In this document: positions 1 through 9,867 of the stretch, piece by piece
Position numbering within the stretch: position 1 is the first letter of the stretch
Layout of the letters: every line of letters starts with the position of its first letter
Source: Vulcanisaeta sp. JCM 16161
GTDB lineage: Archaea > Thermoproteota > Thermoprotei > Thermoproteales > Thermocladiaceae
Reading direction: 5' to 3'
Assembly: GCF_001316285.1 (NCBI RefSeq)
Contig: NZ_BBDO01000004.1
Coordinates: 186,001-250,000, forward strand
DNA: 64,000 bases
Position numbers and translations under genes: made by a program
The notes under the pieces: model-generated
What the model saw: only the letters and a program-made list of their open reading frames with translations
Databases searched by the model: none
Told to the model about the DNA's origin: nothing

Positions 1-102
1 CCTCCAGTACCTCACCTCGAAGTAAAGGGATAGTGATGACGATAGTATTGACGCAGTAATTATTAACGCGCCAATGATCACCAATATTAATGATGATGTC
101 AT
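1..102 (-). CDS. N-terminus of a membrane protein (cut by window edge)
   Basis: On the minus strand an ATG at 102 opens a frame that runs to the window edge. The 34 visible residues start MTSSLILVIIGALIITASIL and form one clear membrane helix or signal anchor, ending FEVRYW. The protein cannot be identified from so little. The next minus-strand gene begins at 1013 and stops at 135, so the two are co-oriented and could be co-transcribed. Confidence 0.45.
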   Translation of the reverse strand, partial: MTSSLILVIIGALIITASILSSSLSLYFEVRYWR

Positions 103-134
103 TAATGAGGATTATGGTGACGATTTTTAAGCTA

Positions 135-1013
135 TTACTGCTTAACTAACACCTTCAACACGGCTGCAAAGTCCTCCTCGGAAAGCCCCATCTTCTCAGC
201 CATCCTATAGAACTGAAGGGCCAGGGAAGCCATTGGTATTGGGATACCGCGTATTGAGGCTTCTCTATTAACTATGTCTAGGTCCTTACGCATGTGCTTA
301 AGGGCGAACTGGACAGAGTAATCACCACTAAGCATTTTGGGAACCTTTAGCTCAGACGTCGGTGACCTGGCACTCGATAACTTAGTCAATACATCTAGAA
401 TGACGGAATCGCTAAGGCCAAAGGCCCTACCCAACTGAACAACCTCAGCCAGTGCAACGACGTATGAACCAAGCAATGCATTGTTTATTAATTTCGCATA
501 GAGTCCATAACCGTTCGGTCCCACATGGACTATGGTCTTAGCCGTATATTGTAGGACCTCCTTAGCCCTATTAAATGCCTCGTCAGAACCACCGACAAGC
601 ACCACTATTTCCTTCCTCTCAACGGCTATGGACGTACCAATCACAGGCGCGTCAACCATATCACCACCCCGGGACCTAACGGTATTGGCAAGCTCTATTG
701 AAATACTCGGCGATATCGTGGACATGTCTATAACTAGGGAGCCAGGTCTTAAGCCATTTATCACGCCATCATTACCCGCGATAACGCTTCTAACAGCCTC
801 ATCATCACTTAACATAGTGATTACCACATCGGAGGCCCTGGCAAGCTCACTCGGCGTCTTAAACGCCTTAGCACCAAACTCCCTACTAAACCTCAGGGCC
901 TTATCAAACGTCCTATTATACACCCCAACCAATAAACCCGCGTCCCTAAGATTCTTCGCTATTCTCCATCCCATTACACCGAGGCCCGCCAACCCAACCC
1001 TAACGTTGGTCAT
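135..1013 (-). CDS. NAD(P)-binding 3-hydroxyisobutyrate/6-phosphogluconate dehydrogenase family protein
   Basis: Predicted beta-hydroxyacid dehydrogenase (3-hydroxyisobutyrate or tartronate-semialdehyde reductase type), cytosolic, about 292 aa, normal for the family. The N-terminus carries the Rossmann loop GLAGLGVMG (residues 7-15). The substrate loop DAPVIGTS follows near residue 125, where the family usually has GG, and the catalytic lysine lies in GLYAKLINN near residue 170. The C-terminal half is the all-helical dimerisation domain. I chose the ATG at 1013 over an upstream in-frame ATG at 1049 because GLAGLG should sit close to the N-terminus and a TATA-like box lies about 29 bases upstream. 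The frame is intact. Exact substrate is not determinable from sequence. Confidence 0.88.
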   Translation of the reverse strand: MTNVRVGLAGLGVMGWRIAKNLRDAGLLVGVYNRTFDKALRFSREFGAKAFKTPSELARASDVVITMLSDDEAVRSVIAGNDGVINGLRPGSLVIDMSTISPSISIELANTVRSRGGDMVDAPVIGTSIAVERKEIVVLVGGSDEAFNRAKEVLQYTAKTIVHVGPNGYGLYAKLINNALLGSYVVALAEVVQLGRAFGLSDSVILDVLTKLSSARSPTSELKVPKMLSGDYSVQFALKHMRKDLDIVNREASIRGIPIPMASLALQFYRMAEKMGLSEEDFAAVLKVLVKQ

Positions 1014-1037
1014 ACCATATCCAGCGTTACTCCTTGG

Positions 1038-1047
1038 TTTAAATAAC
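1038..1047 (-). promoter_or_regulatory. TATA-like box of the dehydrogenase gene
   Basis: The minus strand reads GTTATTTAAACC here, an archaeal TATA box centred about 29 bases before the ATG at 1013. This spacing implies a leaderless or nearly leaderless transcript and supports the downstream start. Confidence 0.5.
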
Positions 1048-1116
1048 AATCTCGGGCTGTAATAACCCGTGCATGGAGTAAGTGATTTATAGTTTCTAAG
1101 TCATAAGCATGACCTG

Positions 1117-2782
1117 ATGCGGTATAAATGGGTTGTCCTGTCTAATACCACTATTGGTACATTACTCGCATTCATGAATAACACGATAGTCATAATTTCA
1201 CTACCAGCATATTCAATGGGATTAGGATAAACCCGCTAAGCCCAAGCGCATTTCAATACCTTTTATGGGTTTTAATGGGCTATAGCCTAGTCACCGCGTC
1301 ACTCCTAGTCACGCTGGGTAGGTTAAGTGATATGTACGGTAGAGTGAGACTTTACAACCTTGGCTTCCTAATATTCACTGTAGCTCAGTACTACTACACC
1401 AAACACCGGCTACTTAGGCGCGCTGGAGATCATAATCTTTAGGTTGGTCCAGGCCGTGGGCGGCGCATTCCTAATGGTTAATAGCGCTGCCCTACTGACG
1501 GATGCATTTCCACCCAATGAACGGGGCTTCGCACTAGGCACTAATCAGGTGGCTGGCTTGGCAAGTGGTCTTGTTGGGTTAATAATCGGTGGTATATTAG
1601 CGACCTATGACTGGAGGTATGTATTCCTCGTATCGGTGCCCTTCGGGGTCTTCGGTACCGTGTGGAGTTACCTAAGGCTCAGGGAGATTAGGAAACCAAT
1701 TAGGGAGGAGATTAATTGGCTAGGTAACCTAACATTCGTCATTGGATTAACCCTAATCCTACTTGCACTTACCTACGGACTTGCACCCTACGGCTCATCA
1801 CCACTGGGTTGGAACAGCCCATTAGTACTATCCTCCTTCGCACTGGATTTCGCATTCCTAGCCCTATTCCCATTCATTGAGGTGAGGGTTAAGGCACCCA
1901 TGTTCAGGCTTGAGTTATTTCGAATTAGGATGTTCACGGCAGCCACAATAGCGACAACCCTCAGGTTTCTAGCCTATGGAAGCCTAATGATAATGCTAAC
2001 CCTTTGGTTACAGGCCATTTGGTTGCCGCTTCATGGCGTGCCCTATGCAGATACACCGCTTTGGGCCGGTATATACCTAATACCACTAATGCTGGGCTTC
2101 TTATTAACCGGCCCGGTGAGTGGTTGGTTCTCGGATAGGTATGGGCCAGGTTATTGGCTACCCTCGGCATGGTCATAATGGGCATTGGATTCCTAATCCT
2201 AGCCTCAATGCCCTACAACTTCCAGTATTGGGTGTTCGCTCCAGTCATCTTCATGATTGGTGTTGGCAATGGCATTTTCTCATCACCAAATACCGCCTCA
2301 ATAATGAACAGCATACCGCCGCAACACAGGGGTGCCGCGAATGGCATGAGAACTACGCTTCGAAACACAGCGCAGGCGATAAGCTTTGCCCTGGCATTCA
2401 CAATAGTCATACTGGCCTTCACGAATTACCTACACAGGCACTGACTAATGCGCTGTCTAGTGCGGGGGCCACGGCATTAATACCGTACATAACCAGGATA
2501 CCACCGACAGTTGCCCTATTCGCGGCATTCCTGGGTTATGACCCAATAAGGACCATGCTACTGATGATACCGCAAAACATAATAAACGATACACCACAGC
2601 AGGCAATAAACACAATAACTAGGCTAACCTGGTTCCCAAATGCCATAGCTCCAGCATTCATGGACTCACTACACATCCTCTTCTATATAAGCTCAGCCTT
2701 AGCCTTCACGGCAGCAATAGCATCAGCATTGAGAGGGCAGGTATACATATACGAGGAGGAAAAACAACATGTAAATAGGTAA
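1117..2782 (+). CDS. DHA2-type (14-TM) MFS drug/proton antiporter, frameshifted
   Basis: Multi-pass major facilitator transporter of the EmrB/QacA type, predicted to export small molecules with proton exchange. Pieces in different frames join into one protein of about 555 aa: [20 protein letters not shown], then the motif A region [10 protein letters not shown], then [24 protein letters not shown] and a last helix before [12 protein letters not shown]. Joins are needed near 1210, 1385, 2150 and 2440. The length and order of helices fit a 14-TM exporter with nothing missing, so I read the breaks as sequence errors, although four breaks in one gene could also mean real decay. The gene stands alone between the dehydrogenase and tRNA-Val. 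Confidence 0.75.
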
Positions 2783-2811
2783 AGCCTACGCCCTTACATT
2801 AGGCAACGGAC

Positions 2812-2825
2812 AAAAAAACTTAAAT
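2812..2825 (+). promoter_or_regulatory. Promoter of tRNA-Val (BRE/TATA)
   Basis: AAAAAAACTTAAAT lies about 25-30 bases before the tRNA 5' end. The other three tRNA genes in the window have related boxes (an A-rich BRE followed by CTTAAA or CATAAA) at the same distance. Confidence 0.55.
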
Positions 2826-2848
2826 TCCTCATGAAGCCAATGCACCTC

Positions 2849-2939
2849 GGGCCCGTAGTCTAGCCTGGTTAGGATGTCCGCCTTACGAGCGGGAGTCGCG
2901 TAAGCGCCGAGGTCCCGGGTTCAAATCCCGGCGGGCCCA
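2849..2939 (+). tRNA. tRNA-Val (UAC), with a 16-nt insertion after the anticodon arm
   Basis: Acceptor GGGCCCG pairs with CGGGCCC (2932-2938), and CCA is encoded (2940-2942). D arm, anticodon arm TCCGC-CTTACGA-GCGGG with anticodon TAC at 2884-2886, and T arm CCGGG-TTCAAAT-CCCGG are all canonical. Between the anticodon stem and the normal variable loop AGGTC (2910-2914) sit 16 extra bases, 2894-2909. They can form a small hairpin (CGC-GTAA-GCG) flanked by CGG/CCG pairing, so a noncanonical bulge-helix-bulge intron near position 43/44 is the best reading. A long variable arm would be abnormal for tRNA-Val. Confidence 0.85.
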
Positions 2940-2970
2940 CCACGCGGATTGTTGGTGTTTTTGTTTGTTT

Positions 2971-3179
2971 TTATTGTGTCTGTTGGCTCTGGGTGGGCAA
3001 TTCAGTCTTGTCATTGCCTTTGCTCTCCTTTCCTTGCCCTTATTTATCGCCTCCTCGAGCATTCTCCTTAGGACCTCACAGACCTTCCTCGCGAGCTCTT
3101 GGTCCTTCTCGATTACGTACATGCCCATGTAGACCTCGAAATCACCGCCACCTAATAGAAATACTGTGTAAGGCGGCAT
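2971..3179 (-). CDS. Small hypothetical protein, frameshifted
   Basis: Begins MPPYTVFLLGGGDFEVYM, contains an amphipathic helix rich in charged residues (ELARKVCEVLRRMLEEA) and, after a one-base correction near 3035, ends in a hydrophilic tail KGNDKTELPTQSQQTQ. Without that correction the frame runs on through the antisense of tRNA-Val, which is clearly false. About 70 aa. Coding potential also continues upstream of the ATG (an in-frame stretch reading DPVSCWAFPIFPRDPDK), so the true start may be earlier. No recognised family. Confidence 0.45.
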
Positions 3180-3753
3180 TTTATCAGGGTCTCTTGGGAA
3201 TATTGGAAATGCCCAACAGCTAACCGGATCGTGCTCTCACTTACCAACGTAGTTGGTATTACCTAGATGCACAGACCCTTCGGGTGGTGGTTCAGATCTC
3301 TGGGTCTTACCCTGGCAATATATTTATAGTAATTGAAGGCTCTATCGGTGAATGAAACTGCAAGGTTTAGGAGGGTTAAAGCTAATAAGTCCTGGGTCTG
3401 CTCATAAGAGTCCATTATGACTGGGTACTCACCTAAATCAGTTCTTCTGGATCTTATGGATAATTCAATTATACCCCCATAATCATACATCAATGTATTG
3501 AGAGAAAGCTCGGAATCGCATAGTCTAAAGGAACCTTCAAGAACTTTAGATGTGCACTCCCCACCATTAATAAACCCCCACAGTTAATGACCCATAAGGC
3601 AAACCCATGTCTTACCCATGTCAGTCCTGAATTATTAAATACAACGTCTTTCCTTATACGTATCGCACGCCGTGATTCACGTAAGGTACACACCCTTAGC
3701 GAAACAATATAGCCTACTCTAACTAAGTAGGGAATAAGAATCGGTGATCGTGG
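3180..3753. other. Stretch without a confident gene
   Basis: Between the small gene and tRNA-Ile I see no conserved protein. A perfect 7-bp hairpin TACCAAC-GTA-GTTGGTA lies at 3242-3258. On the minus strand, 3263-3493 is open for 76 codons starting MMYDYGGIIELSIRSRR and reading NLAVSFTDRAFNYYKYIAR. It could be the end of a frameshifted small gene whose earlier part (3494-3620) reads NGGECTSKVLEGSFRLCDS in an adjoining frame. I cannot assign a function and leave it unconfirmed. Confidence 0.3.
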
Positions 3754-3848
3754 TGGGCCCGCGGGATTTGAACCCGGGACCTCCCGGTTATCAGCCGTAC
3801 GCGGGGCACATGCCCCAGGGCGCTCCAACCTGGCTGAGCTACGGGCCC
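3754..3848 (-). tRNA. tRNA-Ile (GAU) with 21-nt intron at position 29/30
   Basis: Minus-strand tRNA with acceptor GGGCCCG/CGGGCCC, encoded CCA (3751-3753) and anticodon GAT (plus positions 3790-3792). The anticodon stem CCC-GG is interrupted after position 29 by 21 bases (3797-3817). They fold as a textbook bulge-helix-bulge: central helix GCGC/GCGT, 3-nt bulges CCT and ACG, inner hairpin GGGGCA-UG-UGCCCC (loop 2 nt if fully paired). Removal restores stem CCCGG/CCGGG. The 3' side of the T stem reads CCCG instead of CCCGG, one base short, probably a sequencing deletion. The intron is identical to the one in the tRNA at 36575. Confidence 0.92.
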
Positions 3849-3869
3849 TCGTATTAATGCCCTATTCGT

Positions 3870-3884
3870 GTTTTTATGCTTTTC
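3870..3884 (-). promoter_or_regulatory. Promoter of tRNA-Ile
   Basis: The minus strand reads AAAAGCATAAAAAC about 25-35 bases before the tRNA 5' end at 3848, matching the A-rich BRE plus TATA pattern seen before the other tRNA genes. Confidence 0.45.
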
Positions 3885-3944
3885 TTCCCTGCTCATCATG
3901 TGAATAACCTTTATTATTTTGATTCTCACCTATCATTATTGGGT

Positions 3945-4873
3945 ATGAGTGGTAATGCCGGTGTTGGTATTGGTAGGCTTATTGTTAGGTTGTTGCTTGA
4001 GTGGATTTTACTTGCGATAATTGGTGTTCTAGTCTATGTTTTATACATAAATATTGTCTTTTACTTAATACCCGCTAATTGGAAGAGCATTCTTCTAGCT
4101 TATGACAGTGTTGTTAGGTCCGTGATAATCGTCACGATAGGCGCAGTCCTTGTTTGGGATACGGGGAGGAGGATCAGCGATTACATCAGTGGGTATGATA
4201 GGGTTAGGGGTACAGTGCTTAAGTTCGTGCTTGATACCGTGCTCATAGTGGCGATATTAATAGCCTTGGCCGTGACCTTTGAGAAATTTGGCCTATCCGT
4301 AGCCGCCTTCTCAGGTACTGCCGTTGGTATCATCGTCGGTCTTGCGGCTCAGCAGACCTTATCAAATGTTATCGCGGGCATAGTCATCATAATGACCGGT
4401 AGGTACAAACCTGGTGATAGGGTTACGATTGTTAATTGGAGGTATGGCATAACAAGGGTTATGTACCCGCATGAGGGATTGCCCAATGGTTTCACAGGGA
4501 TCATTAGGAATATCACCTTGATGTTCACCGAGGTCGTTAGCGACAGTGGCTGGGTGTATACCGTGCTAATTACGTAATGCTTGATGCCTTAATAATACAT
4601 AGGGACGTTGCGCCATTTAAGCGTATTAGGGCTAGGATTGATGTACCGTCAAGTATTGATCCCTGGGTTTTTGAGGAGAGGATTAAGGAAGCGCTTAGGG
4701 ATGGTAGGATAAAGAGCGTTAGGGTTAAGGTTGGCGAGACTTGGCAAAGCACGAATATTTACCAGGCAATAATTGAGGTTTTGGCTGATGGTAGGGCTGA
4801 TGGCGAGGAGATAAAGGATTTAGTGCTTAGGGAGGCTGTGAGGATTAGGAATGAGTTAGGTAAACAACAGTGA
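3945..4873 (+). CDS. MscS-family mechanosensitive channel, one frameshift
   Basis: Small-conductance mechanosensitive ion channel that opens under membrane tension and releases solutes during osmotic downshock. About 309 aa after correction. Two or three N-terminal membrane helices are followed by the pore helix, whose glycine/alanine pattern AFSGTAVGIIVGLAAQQTL is diagnostic, then the beta domain (GRYKPGDRVTIVNW) and a C-terminal alpha/beta domain. The frame breaks at 4573-4577: inserting one A gives VLINVMLDALIIHRDV and joins both halves. The uncorrected sequence has stop and start overlapping as TAATG. I chose ATG 3945 over an upstream ATG because it directly precedes the first helix. Confidence 0.88.
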
Positions 4874-4904
4874 TTTTTATCTACGTTTTTCACTTTAAAC
4901 GCGC

Positions 4905-6761
4905 TTATAGGAGGTACTCGAACTCCTCAAGCCCCAGCCTCTTCAGCGTGTCCCTTGTCGGCTTACCATCAACCCAACCCCTAAGCTTATAGTACACCTT
5001 TATACCCTCATCAAACATCTTAGCCGCTGAATGGCCCTTGGCAGGTCCATCAGGTATTGGCTCCCTCATCCTAGGCGGTAACTCATCCTTAACCCACTTA
5101 CCCTCCCTAACCCAATGCAGTCTCTCTACATTGAATATCCTCTCACCGATTGTGAGCACGTCCTGTGGCGTTAAGTCCCAGCCAAAGGCCGCGTTGTATA
5201 GGTCCGCGAAGTCCTTCTCAGTGTCTATGTTGGGCATTAGGTTCTCGAACTTGCAGAATATGGTTGAATCAACAACCGCGAATAGGTCCTGGTTCCACTT
5301 AACAAGTCTCGCCTGCTTCTCAATGCACTCCTGCGTCTCGCAGAATGGGTCAACCTTCTCAGGCACGCCGAACACCTCCCAAGTCGGTGTATAAGCCTCT
5401 AGGTGGTCACCACCCCTATTGGCCGTGTAGTAGGCTATTGCGAAGCCCTTTAATGCTCTTGGGTCATAGGCAGGTAGTCCCTGACCCCTTGAACCAGAGA
5501 ATAATTGTGGCATGCCATACTTAACGGCTAATCTATAGTCACCCTCCGCTAGATCATCGCCAATACCATCCCTATAAGCAATCTTGTATATTAGGTATTC
5601 AAGGGCGCCTGGATCACCCCAGTCAACATCTAGGTTAAGCTTACCATTCTTCGCCAATTCAACCGCCATAGCCAGCGTATTGCCTAGGCTTATTGTGTCA
5701 AGACCAAGTTCATTGGCCAACTTCTGGTACTTGAGGTCGGCCTCTGGGTCAGTTAGGCCAATGTTTGGGCCAAGGGCCCAGGTATTCTCATACTCCTGCT
5801 TAACGTACTTCTCAGTAACAGAGAACTTGAATGGGCCAGACTTAACAATGGGCATTTGCGTACAGCCTATTGGGCAGTTGTAGCAGCCATGAACCTCGGT
5901 TGGGTAGTGGTCCTTTATGTACTCCTCACTGACTGGGGTAACGTCCTTAAGCTTTCCGGTGCCGCCAAAGTTGTAGTGGGGCAGTGCCCCTATTGATTGT
6001 ATTATGTTCATTAGCACATTCGTGCCGTACTTATGAAGGACCTTTGTTGTGTCGTGAGTGGCTATCCTCTTGACAATGTCTGTGTTGACCTTCATGAACC
6101 TAGCCTTATCAACGAGTTCCTTGCTTAAGTCCCTCGTACCCCATACCAGGATACCCTTGAGTAGCTTACTACCCATTACGGCGCCAACGCCACCCCTACC
6201 CGCGAACCTCTCGTAATCACTAAACCTAATGCCAGAGATCTTAACTAGGTTCTCACCTGCTGGTCCAATCACCGCAACGCCAGCCTTGGTCTCATCTGGT
6301 GGGAACCCATTCTCCTCAAGGATAATCTTCGTAGAAGCCCCAGTCCACTTACCCCAAATGTGCTTTGCAGGCTTTAACTTCGGTTCTCCATCCTTAATAA
6401 CCAGGTAAACTGGTTCATCAGCCTTGCCCTCGATTATTAAGCCATCATACCCGGACTTCCTGAGCCAGTAGGAGAAGTTACCACCAGCATTTGAGTGTGT
6501 GTAAACTCCATTTAATGGTGACCTGGTGGTTACGTTAATCCTGCTTGAGGATATTGTTGCAATGCCACTTAATGGTCCCGAGAATATGAATAATTTATTA
6601 CTTGGGTCAAGTGGATCAATACCCCTTGGTATTTCCTTGAGAGCCAAGTATGCGGCCAATCCCCTACCGCCAAGGAACTTCTTCAGAAGGTCCTCCTTAA
6701 TAACCTCCTCGGTGAAGTGCTCTCTTGATAAGTCGACTCGCAGTATTCTGAAAACCGTCAT
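4905..6761 (-). CDS. aor: Aldehyde ferredoxin oxidoreductase (tungsten enzyme)
   Basis: Cytosolic tungstopterin enzyme that oxidises aldehydes to carboxylic acids with ferredoxin as acceptor. The 618 aa are full length and in one frame. Family landmarks: N-terminal LGGRGLAAYLALKEIPRG, FSGPLSGIA, the cluster cysteines CYNCPIGC near residue 290 with the fourth cysteine in STIFCKFENLMPN near residue 500, and the cofactor-region segment NRGGDHLEAY. No ferredoxin gene or tungsten transport gene is adjacent. It is transcribed divergently from the phosphatase at 6929. Whether the substrate is aldehyde, formaldehyde or glyceraldehyde-3-phosphate (GOR type) cannot be told with certainty. Confidence 0.93.
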   Translation of the reverse strand: MTVFRILRVDLSREHFTEEVIKEDLLKKFLGGRGLAAYLALKEIPRGIDPLDPSNKLFIFSGPLSGIATISSSRINVTTRSPLNGVYTHSNAGGNFSYWLRKSGYDGLIIEGKADEPVYLVIKDGEPKLKPAKHIWGKWTGASTKIILEENGFPPDETKAGVAVIGPAGENLVKISGIRFSDYERFAGRGGVGAVMGSKLLKGILVWGTRDLSKELVDKARFMKVNTDIVKRIATHDTTKVLHKYGTNVLMNIIQSIGALPHYNFGGTGKLKDVTPVSEEYIKDHYPTEVHGCYNCPIGCTQMPIVKSGPFKFSVTEKYVKQEYENTWALGPNIGLTDPEADLKYQKLANELGLDTISLGNTLAMAVELAKNGKLNLDVDWGDPGALEYLIYKIAYRDGIGDDLAEGDYRLAVKYGMPQLFSGSRGQGLPAYDPRALKGFAIAYYTANRGGDHLEAYTPTWEVFGVPEKVDPFCETQECIEKQARLVKWNQDLFAVVDSTIFCKFENLMPNIDTEKDFADLYNAAFGWDLTPQDVLTIGERIFNVERLHWVREGKWVKDELPPRMREPIPDGPAKGHSAAKMFDEGIKVYYKLRGWVDGKPTRDTLKRLGLEEFEYLL

Positions 6762-6928
6762 AGGTAAATCAATTAGGTGGTGATATTTAAGTGCGTTGTT
6801 ATCGATAATTCAATAATATTCAGTTAATTATATTCAAATACATCAGAATCGCTTAATTATGTAAAATTGATTATCACCTCAGGGATAAGCATTAAAATTC
6901 TGGGATCATCTATGAATGCTGAAGTGCA

Positions 6929-7428
6929 ATGGTGAAATTCCCGTATTGGGTGATTGAGGTGCATTGGCTGGTTCATCAATGCCTCTTGATGAGGATACGG
7001 TGGCCATGTGGCATAGGATGAGGATTAGGGCCGTGGTAATACTCGTTGAGGAGTGGGAGTTCGCCATGGAGGGTTGGGACTTCCTTGAGTACGTAAATAC
7101 GCTGAGGAGGTTCGGCATGGATTACATTCATGTCCCAACGAGGGATGGCTATGCACCGCCTGAGGACGTTCTTTATAATATCGTTACCTGGATCGATAAG
7201 AATATAATGAGTGGTAAGCCCGTCCTTGTTCACTGCCACGCAGGTATTGGTAGGTCGCCAACCGTGATAGCGGCATACTTAATGTATAGGAGGGGTTTGA
7301 GTGCCGATGATGCCATCGAGGTTGTTGGAAGGTATAACGATGAGTTGTCAATAACGAATGAGCAGTACCTGACTCTTATTGCTTTTGAGCATTATTTACG
7401 AAATATCAAGAACATTAGTACTCCTTAG
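6929..7428 (+). CDS. Dual-specificity/tyrosine protein phosphatase, one frameshift
   Basis: Archaeal cysteine-dependent protein phosphatase of about 166 aa. The P-loop signature HCHAGIGRS lies near residue 100, and the general acid is probably the aspartate in PTRDGYAPPEDV. The N-terminus is recovered by restoring one G in GAGGTGCA near 6958, which joins MVKFPYWVIE to GALAGSSMPLDED and gives an ATG start at 6929. The corrected N-terminus is typical of the archaeal PTP family. Its stop overlaps the end of the convergent transporter gene by 14 bases. Confidence 0.87.
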
Positions 7429-8736
7429 TCCTTATCAGTGAGCCGAGGATAACCAGCAACGCCCCAATAATCATCATCACTGAGCCGTATATGGCAAGTG
7501 TCGTTGGAGCGCTTGGTGATGACTCTAGGAGTAGTACTACGGCCATTGTGGATAATGGGCCTATTGATGCGTTTAAATTCCATCCAAAGGCCACGGCACT
7601 CCACCTAACCTCTGTTGGAAATATTGACGTGAAGTAAAGCGTCTGTGGCGCAGCGGCTAGGCCAAAGAGTATACCCATTAATAGGCTTGCGTATGTTGAT
7701 AATGGCTTAACGTGAATGCCAGATAAACAATGAATGGACTCAACACCAATAGGAGTATTGATGGCGCAATGAAGGATTTCCTAAGACCCAACGCCCTTAT
7801 TAGGAAGCCACTTAGTAATTCACCAATTACAGCCCCTATACCGCCATACATGCCAAGCACCAGGGCCCAGGTATATGCCTTATTAGCAGGTAGCTGAAGC
7901 TTTGGGGCAATTATCCTCGGCATTACGTATGCCCAGTAACCTGACCCACCGTAATAGTATATGGTTAATCCAAGGTTAATCAGTATTAGTGCTATGAATG
8001 GTACCCAGTAGCGGGATAGAACAACGCCCAGGGGCACCTTCACCACACCCCTAGACCTAACCTGCTCAATCCACTCAAGGGATTCCGAGCCCCAGAGCCT
8101 AATTATTAGGGCTATTAGGCCGGTATGGCGCCGGTTATGAAGAGTATCCTCCAACCATACACATTAAAGGCCTGGTGCATTGCTGATTTGGTGCTTAGGG
8201 TTACGAATGAGGTTAGGAACACGGCCCAGGAAAGCCCGGAGTACATAACGCCATTTATGTAAGGCCTAATGTTCCTAGGCGTTAACTCAAGGGCCAGGAA
8301 GCACCACCGCCAGCCTCGCCTCCAAGCCCAACACCCTGTAGGATCCTCATTAGGTATAGAAGGATTGGTGCGAGAACCCCCGCTGTGTAGTACGTGGGTA
8401 GTAAACCTATCGCGAGTGTTGCTAGCCTACGAGTGCTGCGTCCGATATTGTTGCTAGTCTCCTTCCGTGTACATCACCAACCCACCCAAATATTACTGCG
8501 CCGATTGGCCTAACGAAGTACGTCGTTGCGAAGGCGCCCCAGGTCTCTATCGCGCTTACTATGGCCACCTTTGATGGGAAGAAGTACATCTCGAGTATTG
8601 GCGCTAATGATGCGAAGAGTATGATATCGTAATACTCAAGGCCCCAGACAAGCATTGTGCTGATGGCGGCAAGTAGGCTTTGCCTAAGTGTTAATTGTTT
8701 AGGTGCGTATCCAAACACGTTAACGCCCTCTGGCAC
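7415..8736 (-). CDS. MHS-family (metabolite:H+ symporter) MFS transporter, frameshifted
   Basis: Twelve-helix transporter in several frames. Start [20 protein letters not shown], first helix region [17 protein letters not shown], motif [17 protein letters not shown], then the central loop [15 protein letters not shown], later helices, and C-terminal [17 protein letters not shown]. Breaks lie near 8430, 8150 and 7680. Length (about 440 aa) and helix order match the ProP/ShiA/KgtP group that imports organic acids or osmolytes. Two relatives occur at 34357 and 54076. It points away from the RIO2 gene at 8818. Confidence 0.8.
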
Positions 8737-8817
8737 TATTTAATATGCTTTTCCTTAAATTCATGTGGTAGTTTGATTTAAATTGGGCGTATTAGCTCTG
8801 GCAATTGTGGTGATTAA

Positions 8818-9811
8818 TTGAGTATTAAGAGTCTCGTTGATGCGTATGACCAACTGGATTCATTTGACCTGAGGATACTTAGGGTTATTGAGATTGGCCA
8901 TAGGAAGTTTGAGTATGTCCCACTCGAGGTCATTGTCGATTGGAGCAAGAGGTCTGAGGAATTGGTTGGTAAGTCGCTGAGGAAGCTTAATGCCCTCGGT
9001 ATGGTGATTAGGTACAGGGGTAATTACACGGGTTATAGACTCACGTTCATGGGCTACGACGCATTAGCACTGCATACCCTGGCCAAGAGGGGCATTATTG
9101 AGAGGGTTAGTCCAACGCCCATAGGTGTTGGTAAGGAGTCTGACGTGTATGCCGGTGACGCGGTTGGTGATGGTAAGGTCGTGCTCAAGTTCCATAGACT
9201 TGGAAGAACGAGTTTCAGGCAGATTAGGAGGTTTAGGGCCTGGATTGGGAATAGGAGACACATAACCTGGCTCTATGAGTCGAGCTCTCGGCACACGCGG
9301 AGTATAAGGCATTGGTCCTTGCCTATAACGCCGGGATTAACGTGCCTAGGCCAATAACCGTTAATAGGCATACCGTGGTCATGGCCTACATAAACGGTGC
9401 GCAGTTATCCGAGGTTGGGGATGTGGATAGCCCTGAGGATTTGTATTGGGGTATCATTGAGAGTGTTAAGAAGTTATTTGCCGATGTCGGCATAGTGCAT
9501 GGTGACCTAAGCGAGTTCAACATAATGATTGACTTAGATAGTGGTGAGTCCTTCATCATTGATTGGCCGCAGTGGTTCCTAGGAATGCGCCCGGCGCGTT
9601 AGATATGCTGCGCAGGGATATTATGAACGTGACTAGGTACTTCATGAAGAGGTTTAGGCTTAATGTGGATGTTGATGAGGTCTATAATTACGTGGTTGGT
9701 AATGTGGAGGTTAGGGAGGAGAGTCTTGAGGAGGCTCTTGAGGAGTTGCTCGGTAGTGAGGGATTGAGTGAGCTCATGGGTTCAGAGAAGGAGGAGTTTG
9801 AGGATGCGTAG
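8818..9811 (+). CDS. rio2: RIO2-type serine protein kinase, two frameshifts
   Basis: Atypical kinase/ATPase needed for late maturation of the small ribosomal subunit. The N-terminal winged helix typical of RIO2 (about residues 1-90, FDLRILRVIEIGHRKFEYV) precedes the nucleotide loop GVGKESDVYAG, the catalytic segment VHGDLSEFNIM and the metal loop FIIDWPQ. The frame breaks near 9282, where one missing base separates WLYES from SAHAEYKALVLAYNAG, and near 9582, where restoring one G gives DWPQWVPRNAPGA. After correction about 331 aa, ending in an acidic helix. Starts at TTG 8818. It is followed by a DUF460 gene in the same orientation. Confidence 0.93.
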
Positions 9812-9867
9812 CAGGTCGTGAATAAACAAATTTAAGTAGGAAGGTTGATAATGATTCTTGCTAGGTA

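Noticed and set aside
532..1062. Long plus-strand open frame of 176 codons
   Set aside because: It is antisense to the dehydrogenase; composition is an artefact of the coding strand and the minus-strand protein has clear family motifs.
1117..2782. Calling the four-times broken DHA2 transporter and other broken genes pseudogenes
   Set aside because: The same type of break affects essential genes, and all segments are present in order, so sequence error is the simpler explanation.
2883..2970. Minus-strand open frame continuing through tRNA-Val
   Set aside because: The reading ARRDLNPGP is the well-known translation of an antisense tRNA T arm; the true end of the small gene is at 2971 after one base is restored.
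3283..3330. tRNA-like fragment near GGTGGTTCAGATCTCTGGG
   Set aside because: The T-arm-like bases do not form a stem and no acceptor or anticodon arm can be found.
3490..3929. Minus-strand open frames across tRNA-Ile
   Set aside because: Their N-terminal parts are translations of tRNA sequence and no family features appear beyond it.
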